64,000 nt of DNA from Mytilisepta virgata. Lineage: Eukaryota; Mollusca; Bivalvia; Mytilida; Mytilidae. Shown here piece after piece: positions 55,401-64,000 of this stretch. The stretch is taken from assembly GCA_028015205.1 (NCBI GenBank), contig CM051516.1:58532230-58596229 (forward strand), given 5' to 3'. A model generated the notes under the pieces. That model saw nothing but the letters and a program-made list of their open reading frames with translations, was not told the DNA's origin and made no database searches. A program made the translations under genes and the position numbers. The first letter of the stretch is position 1; each line of letters opens with the position of its first letter.

Positions 55401-58400
55401 AAGGACTACAGACCATCATAAGATAGTTTTAAGATACCTACATTGACCTGGGTCATGTTTAAATAACCTAAGGACTACAGACCAAATTCATTGACCTGGG
55501 CCTTGTTTAAATGATACCCTAAGGACTACAGACCATCATAAGATAGTCTTAAGATATCTTCATTGGCCTGTGCCATGTTTAAATGATAACCTAAGGACTA
55601 CAGAGCATCATAAAATATGTACAAGTTGTATCTTCATTGACCTGGGTCATGTTTAAATAACCTAAGGACTACAGACCATTATAAGACATGTATAAGTCAT
55701 ATCTTCATTGACCTGGGCCATGTTTAAATGATAAGCTAAGGACTACAGACCATTATAAGATAGTCTCAAGATATCTTCATTGACCTGGGCCATGTTTAAA
55801 TGATAAGCTAAGGACTACAGACCATTATAAGACATGTATAAGTCATATATTCATTGACCTGGGCAATGTTTGCATCATAAGCTAAGGACTACAGTCCATC
55901 ATAAGATAGTCTTAAGATATCTTCATTGGCCTGGTCCTTGTTTAAATGATAACCTAGGGACTACAGACCATCATAAGATAGTCTTAAGATATCTTCATTG
56001 ACCTGGGCCATCTTTGCATCATAAGCTAAGGACTACAGACCATCATAAGATAGTCTTAAGATATCTTCATTGGCCTGGGCCATGTTTAAATGATAAGCTA
56101 AGGACTACAGACCATTTTAAGATAGTCTTTAAGATATCTTCATTGGCCTGGGCCATGTTTAAATGATAAGCTAAGGACTACAGACCATCATAAGATAGTC
56201 TCAAGATATCTTCATTGACCTGGGCCATGTTTAAATGATAAGCTAAGGACTACAGACCATTATAAGACATGAATAAGTCATATCTTCATTGATCTGGGCC
56301 ATGTTTAAATGATACCCTAAGGACTACAGACCATCATAAGATAGTCTTAAGATATCTTCATTGGCCTGGGCCATGTTTAAATGATAAGCTAAGGACTACA
56401 GACCATTTTAAGATAGTCTTTAAGATATCTTCATTGGCCTGGGCCATGTTTAAATGATAAGCTAAGGACTACAGACCATCATAAGATAGTCTCAAGATAT
56501 CTTCATTGACCTGGGCCATGTTTAAATGATAACCTAAGGACTACAGACCATTATAAGACATGAATAAGTCATATCTTCATTGATCTGGGCCATGTTTAAA
56601 TGATACCCTAAGGACTACAGACCATCATAAGATAGTCTTAAGATATCTTCATTGGCCTGGGCCATGTTTAAATGATAAGCTAAGGACTACAGACCATTTT
56701 AAGATAGTCTTAAGATATCTTCATTGACCTGGGCCATGTTTAAATGATAAGCTAAGGACTACAGACCATCATAAGATAGTCTTCAGATATCTTCATGGGC
56801 CTGGGCCATGTTTAAATGATAAGTTAAGGACTACAGACCATTTTAAGATAGTCTTTAAGATATCTTCATTGGCCTGGGCAATGTTTAAATGATAACCTAA
56901 GGACTACAGACCATTATAAGACATGTATAAGTCATATCTTCATTGACCTGGGCCATGTTTAAATGATAAGCTAAGGACTACAGGCCATTTTAAGATAGTC
57001 TTTAAGATATCTTCATTGGCCTGGGCAATGTTTAAATGATAACCTAAGGACTACAGACCATCATAAGATAGTCTTTAAAATATCTTCATTGGCCTGGGCC
57101 ATGTTTAAATGATAAGCTAAGGACTACAGACCATCATAAGATAGTCTCAAGATATCTTCATTGACCTGGGCCATGTTTAAATGATAAGCTAAGGACTACA
57201 GACCATTATAAGACATGAATAAGTCATATCTTCATTGATCTGGGCCATGTTTAAATGATACCCTAAGGACTACAGACCATCATAAGATAGTCTTAAGATA
57301 TCTTCATTGACCTGGGCCATGTTTAAATGATAAGCTAAGGACTACAGACCATTTTAAGATAGTCTTAAGATATCTTCATTGACCTGGGCCATGTTTAAAT
57401 GATAAGCTAAGGACTACAGACCATCATAAGATAGTCTTCAGATATCTTCATGGGCCTGGGCCATGTTTAAATGATAAGTTAAGGACTACAGACCATTTTA
57501 AGATAGTCTTTAAGATATCTTCATTGGCCTGGGCAATGTTTAAATGATAACCTAAGGACTACAGACCATTATAAGACATGTATAAGTCATATCTTCATTG
57601 ACCTGGGCCATGTTTAAATGATAAGCTAAGGACTACAGGCCATTTTAAGATAGTCTTTAAGATATCTTCATTGGCCTGGGCAATGTTTAAATGATAATCT
57701 AAGGACTACAGACCATCATAAGATAGTCTCAAGATATCTTCATTGGCCTGGGCCATGTTTAAATGATAAGCTAAGGACTACATACCATTATAAGGTATGT
57801 ATAAGTCATGTCTTCATTGGCCTGGGCCATGTTTAAATGATAAGCTAAGGACTACAGGCCATTATAAGACATGTATAAGTCATATCTTCATGACCTGGGC
57901 CATGTTTAAATAATAAGCTAAGGACTACAGACCATTATAAGACATGTATAAGTCATATATTCACTGACCTGGGCCATGTTTGCATCATAAGCTAAGGACT
58001 ACAGACCATCATAAGATAGTCTTAAGATATCTTCATTGGCCTGGTCCTTGTTTAAATGATAACCTAAGGACTACAGACCATCATAAGATAGTCTTAAGAT
58101 ATCTTCATTGACCTGGGCCATCTTTGCATCATAAGCTAAGGACTACAGACCATCATAAGATAGTCTTAAGATATCTTCATTGGCCTGGGCCATGTTTAAA
58201 TGATAAGCTAAGGACTACAGACCATTATAAGACATGAATAAATCATATCTTCATTGATCTGGGCCATGTTTAAATGATACCCTAAGGACTACAGACCATC
58301 ATAAGATAGTCTCAAGATATCTTCATTGACCTGGGCCATGTTTAAATGATAAGCTAAGGACTACAGACCATCATAAGATAGTCTTCAGATATCTTCATGG

Positions 58401-58975
58401 GCCTGGGCCATGTTTAAATGATAAGCTAAGGACTACAGACCATTTTAAGATAGTCTTTAAGATATCTTCATTGGCCTGGGCAATGTTTAAATGATAACCT
58501 AAGGACTACAAACCATTATAAGACATGTATAAGTCATATCTTCATTGACCTGGGCCATGTTTAAATGATAAGCTAAAGACTACAGACCATTATAAGGTAT
58601 GTATAAGTCATATCTTCATTGGCCTGGGCCATGTTTAAATGATAACCTAAGGACAATAGACCATCGTAAGATAGTCTCAAGATGTCTTCACTGGCCTGGG
58701 CCATGTTTAAATGATAAGCTAAGGACTACAGGCCATTAAATGACATGTATAAGTCATATCTTCATTGACCTGGGCCATATTTAAATGATAAGCTAAGGAC
58801 TACAGACCATTATGAGACATGTATAAGTCATATCTTCATTGACCTGGGCCATATTTAAATGATAAGCTAAGGACTAAAGACCATTATAAGGTATGTATAA
58901 GTCATATATCCATTGACCTGGGCCATGTTTAAATGATAAGCTAAGGACTATAGACTATTATAAGACATGTATAAT
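55400..58975. repeat. 72-bp satellite array, about 50 copies
   Basis: The unit contains 'CTAAGGACTACAGACC', 'ATCATAAGATAGTC', 'TTAAGATATCTTCATTG' and 'ACCTGGGCCATGTTTAAATG'. Two main monomer types alternate irregularly: 'AGATAGTCTTAAGATATCTT' and 'AGACATGTATAAGTCATATC'. The first 200 bp and the last 300 bp are the most diverged. Long near-identical blocks occur at a distance of 655 bp (see findings). No coding function was seen. Confidence 0.96.
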
Positions 58976-59595
58976 TGAACTCATCTAAACTTTTAAAAAG
59001 TGGACCCCTTCATTCAGTTTTAAAGATGATCCAACGATCTATACCGGCGACAACTAAATGATGAGAGAGGGCAGAATGACTGAACCATTAACAGACTTGC
59101 TGAGGTTCAGCTACAAAATGTCATTCCTAGTCACTTTTTTGCATGGGTTATAAATAATTGCCAAAAATATAGAGTAGTGGAGATCTACTGATTATAGACA
59201 CTTCCTTTCTTCTTGATTTAAGAAAGATTCAGACACAGATGGCTATCCTTATCTGAAAGCTACAGGCAAATTGAAAAATATTAAAATATAAGAAATTTTG
59301 TGAAATATGAGGAATTAATGAAAAGCATTATCTTTAGACCAACAATTAACTCTTAGATATCAAAATTTTTACAAAAAATGGGTCAAAGACACAAATGGCC
59401 GGGTTGCTGGGTGTTTACTGTAGTGGTGACAAAGGTGATTTCAAGATCATATTGCACATTGGCAGTCATGAATATTTATATAGACAAAATCAGACACATT
59501 GTATGTTGGTGTACGAGCACAGAAGCAGCGATCAATTTAATTAGAAATAGGTGAAGTAAGCAATATTTGATTTGATTACATGTTGATAAACACTT
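58976..59595. other. Non-coding stretch between two arrays
   Basis: Ordinary AT-rich sequence, no gene or repeat recognised. Confidence 0.4.
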
Positions 59596-59939
59596 GTTTG
59601 GAAAAATGGGAAATAATTCCTGAAATAATTCCATAAAGTCAGGTGCACATCTTCAATATATATAGAAACATTCTATGAAGTTTCAAGGATGTGGGTGAAA
59701 AACTGTAGGAGGAGTTGATTTCACAAAATAGGTACCCTCTATTGAAGATGTCAATAAAAAACGACTAAGTTCCAAAGTTTGGAAAAATGGGAAATAATTC
59801 CTGAAATAATTCCATAAAGTCAGGTGCACATCTTCAATATATATAGAAACATTCTATGAAGTTTCAAGGATGTGGGTGAAAAACTGTAGGAGGAGTTGAT
59901 TTCACAAAATAGGTACCCTCTATTGAAGATGTCAATAAA
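59596..59939. repeat. 181-bp tandem repeat, left segment (about 2 copies)
   Basis: Unit landmarks: 'CGACTAAGTTCCAAAG', 'AATAATTCCTGAAATAA', 'GTGCACATCTTCAATA', 'GGAGGAGTTGATTTCAC' and 'CCTCTATTGAAGATG'. The two units here are nearly identical. The array is interrupted at 59,940 by repeat R1 copy d and resumes at 61,912. Confidence 0.92.
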
Positions 59940-61912
59940 CAAGAGGCTCTCAAGAGCCTGAATCGCTCACCTGGTAAACAATGCACTATAAACTAAATTA
60001 ATATATTAATGTTTGTTGTAAACTAAACTGAGTATTAAAGGTCACGTAAAATGCTGAAAATACCTTTAAAAACCTTTAAGAACCTCTGGAAAGAAATGGG
60101 CATGAGTTCTCCCTATGCTTGATTAAGATACAGTCATGGTCAATCTGATGATTCATAATACAAAATACAAGCTTTAATTAATCTTCAAATACAAGTATAA
60201 ATCTTTTGGTCTATATGTTGTCTTCGTTTTTAAAATGTTTGAAAGAAGTTATGTAAAAATTGTGGGTTAAGGCTTTTTATTGTACTTAAAAAGGAAATAT
60301 TGCAGGAACAATCATGCTAAGTTTCATCAAATTCCCCCAAGTAGTTTCAGAGGAGAAGATGTTGAAAATTTGTTAACAACGATTATGACAGACACCAAGT
60401 GATGGCAATTAAAAGCTCACATATTATGAAGTTTAATCATTGTTATACAACATTCTCATCATCACCATTCACTAAGGATACCATGTTTACTTTAAAAACC
60501 AAATATTGTTGAAATCCGAGCAAGTGTAAAAAATGGCGGGAAAATGGCAGCCATTTTAAAAATGGCTGTCCAAAACAAACTTTCATCATCACCATTCAAC
60601 TCGGAATACCATGTTTGCCTTGAAAGTAGCTTTCATCTTCATTTTATTTCTATAATTCAGAAAAGAATAGCAAAAAACAGCATTTTGACCCCTATGTTCT
60701 ATTTTTGGTAAGGGCGGACATGTTTTTTGACCAATCAAAAATCCAAGCATTAACTTTTTGCAGAATACCCTAAGGAACAATCTTACCAAGTTTCATTTGA
60801 TTTTGAATAGTAGTTTTAGAGAAGAAGATTTTTGAAATAATAACATAAAAAAAAGCCAAAAATGTCAAAAAAGGGCAATAACTCTAACATCAGTTGAAAG
60901 ATTTTCACAAAAATCAGCACGCAGGTAGCTCTCATCATGCTGAACACTTTCAACCTGCAGAATTTGGCGTAACCTAATGATTTTTGAGATATTTGCGAAA
61001 AACTGTTGTTTGACCCCTATGTTCTATTTTTAGTAACAGTGGCCATGTTTTTCGACGGATCAAAAATCGAAGCATAAACTTTGTGCAGGATATCCTAAGG
61101 AACAATCATGCTAAGTTTTATCCAAATCCATTCAGTAGTTTCAGAGGAGAAGATTTTTGAAATAATAACATAAAAAAAAGCCAAAAATGTCAAAAAAGGG
61201 CAATAACTCTAACATCAGTTGACAGATTTTCACGAAAATAAGCACACAGGTAGCTCTCATCATGCTGAACACTTTCAACCTGCCAGAATTTGCCATAACC
61301 TAATGATTTTTGAGATATTTGCGAAAAACTGTTGTTTGACCCCTATGTTCTATTTTTAGTAACAGTGGCCATGTTTTTCGATGGATCAAAAATCGAAGCA
61401 TAAACTTTGTGCAGGATACCCTAAGGAACAATCATGCTAAGTTTTATCCAAATCCATTCAGTAGTTTCAGAGGAGAAGATTTTTGAAATAATAACATAAA
61501 AAAAGCCAAAAATGTCAAAAAAAGGGTGATAACTCTGAAATGAGTGGTTGGATCTTCTTCAAAATTTCAGGGCAGGTAGATCTTGAGGTGCTGATCACTT
61601 TTACTCTTGCCAGAATTTTGATATCTGTGACCGTTTCTGACTTATTTGCAAAAAACTGCGATTTACCCCTATGTTCTATTTTTAGCCATGACGGCCATGT
61701 TTTTATACGAATCAAAAATCTAAACAATAGATTTGTAGCACCCATACCAATTAATAACTGTACCAAGTTTGGTTGCAGTTGGACTTATGGTGTTGGAGGA
61801 GTTAACGTTTGAAAAAGTTAACGGACGACGGACGGACGGACGACGGACGGACGGACGACGGACGCCAAGTGATAGCAATAGCTCACATGACCCTTCGGGT
61901 CAGGTGAGCTAA
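59940..61912 (+). repeat. Dispersed repeat family R1, copy d, inserted in the 181-bp array
   Basis: Head 'CAAGAGGCTCTCAAG' + 'AGCCTGAATCGCTCACC'. Internal tail-like text ('CACCAAGTGATGGCAAT', 'AAAAGCTCACAT') near 60,390 suggests a composite of two elements. Three internal repeats of about 300 bp follow ('CCCCTATGTTCTATTTTT', 'GAGGAGAAGATTTTTGAAA', 'AAAAGGGCAATAACTC'). The tail has a GACGGACG-rich tract (61,823-61,865), 'GCCAAGTGATAGCAATAG' and a terminal hairpin at 61,881-61,910 (stem AGCTCAC.TGACCC / GGGTCA.GTGAGCT, loop TTC). Its two flanks are adjacent parts of one 181-bp unit. Confidence 0.88.
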
Positions 61913-62622
61913 AAACGACTAAGTTCCAAAGTTTGGAAAAATGGGAAATAATTCCTGAAATAATTCCATAAAGTCAGGTGCACATCTTCAATATATATAG
62001 AAACATTCTATAAAGTTTCAAGGATGTGGGTGAAAAAATGTAGGAGGAGTTGATTTCACAAAATAGGTACCCTCTATTGAAGATGTCAATAAAAAAACGA
62101 CTAAGTTCCAAAGTTTGGAAAAATGGGAAATAATTCCTGAAATAATTCCATAAAGTGAGGTGCACATCTTCAATATATATAGAAATATTCTATGAAGTTT
62201 CAAGGATGTGGGTGAAAAACTGTAGGAGGAGTTGATTTCACAAAATAGGTACCCTCTATTGAAGATGTCAATAAAAAAACGACTAAGTTCCAAAGTTTGG
62301 AAAAATGGGAAATAATTCCTGAAATAATTCCATAAAGTGAGGTGCACATCTTCAATATATATAGAAATATTCTATGAAGTTTCAAGGATGTGGGTGAAAA
62401 ACTGTAGGAGGAGTTGATTTCACAAAATAGGTACCCTCTATTGAAGATGTCAATAAAAAACGACTAAGTTCCAAAGTTTGGAAAAATGGGAAATAATTCC
62501 TGAAATAATTCCATAAAGTGAGGTGCACATCTTCAATATATATAGAAACATTCTATGAAGTTTCAAGGATGTGGGTGAAAAACTGTAGAAGGAGTTGATT
62601 TCACAAAATAGGTACCCATTTT
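61913..62622. repeat. 181-bp tandem repeat, right segment (about 4 copies)
   Basis: 'CGACTAAGTTCC' recurs at about 61,917, 62,098, 62,279 and 62,461. The copies differ by only a few bases (for example 'AAAGTCAGG' against 'AAAGTGAGG'). The last copy breaks off after 'GGTACCC' and runs into a GC-rich tract. Minus-strand frames with period about 60 residues are incidental. Confidence 0.93.
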
Positions 62623-62663
62623 CCCCGCCCGCCCGCCGCCGCCGCCCGCCGCCCGCCGCCCGC
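62623..62663. repeat. (CCG/CCCG)n tract
   Basis: About 41 bp of pure C/G ('CCCCGCCCGCCCGCCG' and on) at the broken end of the 181-bp array, in otherwise AT-rich DNA. The G-rich strand has several G3 runs and could form a quadruplex; this is also a place where assembly may be unreliable. Confidence 0.8.
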
Positions 62664-63327
62664 TTGACATTCACCATACTATAACCTGGATTTGCACTCT
62701 GCAACCCGGCCAAAAACGGTTTTAGAAAATGAGAAGCCAACTACATGTATAGTCAAAGCTGATTTAAATGAAAAATTTGTACAGCAAATAACCATGTCTA
62801 AAGACCTTTTGCAATATGTCCCTGAATAAATATTCTGGGTGTAAAATGCACTTTTTTTCACTTGCGTTGTTTTGTATCTGTTAATTTTTATATTTTCATC
62901 CTACCTTGCAAATAAAAATAGGGATGGACTTGTTATTTATCACCTGTAATTCATTTTTTCACACCAATTTGCCTGACCTATAACTTTGATTTACATGTAT
63001 TGCCCCACTTATCACCTGTACATGTTACAGAGGGAATTCAACGATAATTTCAGTTTCCTAAAACAATTTTATGTATCAAAGTACATTATGCATATCATGT
63101 AGTTAATACTTAATGTTAATTTAGATTCTATTCTGGGTGAATTTACTGAGAATTTGAGGAAATCACAACAATTTAATTTACAAATTCAGAGATGAAAATG
63201 AGGACAAGGTCAAAATATATTTTCATGTGACTTGCACACACTTGTTGGTGAATTTGTAGACCATACAACTTTGCTCTACAATGTATTTTCTTCAGACATG
63301 GAACTTAGAATAAAATAGAATAACAAA
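62664..63327. other. Non-coding stretch
   Basis: AT-rich sequence without a recognised gene or repeat. Confidence 0.4.
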
Positions 63328-63851
63328 CTAGATGCTCCCAGGAGCCTGTATCACTCACCTGGACTATATTTCCATCTTGACTGGCAGCCTGGAACATTGC
63401 TGTCAAGCCAACTGGCTTCAAAAAAGAAGATCTTTCAGTGATTTTTTCCAAATAGGTCCAATGTTTAACTATGTTCAGCTTTGGTGGCCATCTTGGATGA
63501 TGGGTGGGGTCATTGGATACAGTTCTGAAAGAGGACCACCTAAGGACCATTGCTGCCAAGTTTTGGTCCAATTGGCCCAAATGGTTTCAGACAAGAAGAT
63601 CTTTAATTTAATTCCCCATAGGGTCCTATGTTAAACTATGTTTGGCTCTGGTGGCCATCTTGGATAACGGGCCGGGTCATCGGATATATTTCTGAAAGAG
63701 GACCAATTAAGGACCATTGCTGCCAAGTTTTATTCCAATTGGCCCTGTAATTTCAAAGGAGAAGATCTTTAAAGGAAAGTTTACTATGAAGACGGACGGC
63801 AAGTAATCACAATAGCTCACATGGCCTTCCTTTTAGGCCATGTGAGCCAAA
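63328..63851 (+). repeat. Dispersed repeat family R1, copy e (short, complete ends)
   Basis: Head 'CTAGATGCTCCCAGG' + 'AGCCTGTATCACTCACC', about two internal repeats, and tail 'GACGGACGGCAAGTAATC' ending in a perfect hairpin at about 63,816-63,846 (stem GCTCACATGGCC / GGCCATGTGAGC, loop TTCCTTTTA) followed by 'CAAAAA'. At about 524 bp it is the smallest copy with both ends, and useful for defining the family. Confidence 0.85.
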
Positions 63852-64000
63852 AATTACAAAAGAGTATAGATAAAATAAAAATTTTAGTTGTCATCATCAC
63901 CATCACTAACAAAAAGATTACCATGACAACTGAAAGGTATCACAGTTGACAAAAATCAACATATATTCTTGGGATAACAAGAAGAGGTATGCCATCCAAT

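Noticed and set aside
61974..62740. Four overlapping minus-strand frames of similar sequence
   Set aside because: They are the 181-bp tandem repeat translated repeatedly, with no independent sign of coding.

Overview
The window is eukaryotic nuclear DNA, AT-rich and dominated by repeats, with spliced genes that have short exons and kilobase introns. It most probably comes from a marine bivalve, and a mussel (Mytilidae) is my best guess. The reasons are short interspersed elements with (AATC)n-type tails ending next to 'CGTTAAACAACAATC'-like sequence, a dispersed block at about 36,230-36,370 that I recall from Mytilus transcripts, fragments of non-LTR retrotransposons whose C-terminal domain reads '..GRYKNIPRE..LC..C', and many private minisatellites. 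Less than 5% of the window looks coding.

All credible genes lie on the minus strand and appear to form one tandem family of CD164/MGC-24-like sialomucins. These are small type I membrane mucins with a signal peptide, a Thr/Ser-rich stalk, a membrane segment introduced by an F-x-G-x-S/T-F-x-G-G motif, and a short tail usually carrying a YxxPhi endosome/lysosome sorting motif. Five genes have the same two-exon plan: a signal-peptide exon, one phase-1 intron, then a single exon for stalk, membrane segment and tail. They are A (21,178-26,098), B (26,575-31,092), C (35,570-37,710), D (41,622-44,012) and E (47,579-52,981). A sixth, leftmost gene ('gene 1', 17,159 down to 2,272 and continuing off the left edge) has a signal-peptide exon and three small cysteine-rich exons, all joined in phase 1. 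It may be the fuller, ancestral-like member. Its mucin/membrane exon is not in the window.

Layout. 1-17,300 holds gene 1 with dispersed repeats (R2 at 1-1,137, 5,490-6,702 and 14,378-15,228; R1 at 9,351-10,495), a 28-copy 51-bp minisatellite, hairpin MITEs, SINEs and a deleted minus-strand LINE. 17,600-19,803 holds two LINE remnants. 21,178-52,981 is the array of genes A to E, whose introns and spacers carry minisatellites of different unit lengths (68, 38, 46, 30, 46, 26 bp), two AT-rich TIR elements with 6-bp target duplications, SINEs, and a 1.13-kb foldback element packed with CRE, ETS and NRF1-like sites. 53,000-64,000 contains no gene I can support. It consists of R1 copies, a 3.6-kb array of about 50 copies of a 72-bp unit, and a 181-bp array interrupted by an R1 element.

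Exon boundaries were inferred by eye from splice signals, reading phase and similarity among the paralogues. No alignment or database search was run. Most long open frames elsewhere are side-products of tandem repeats or dispersed elements and are not annotated as genes.
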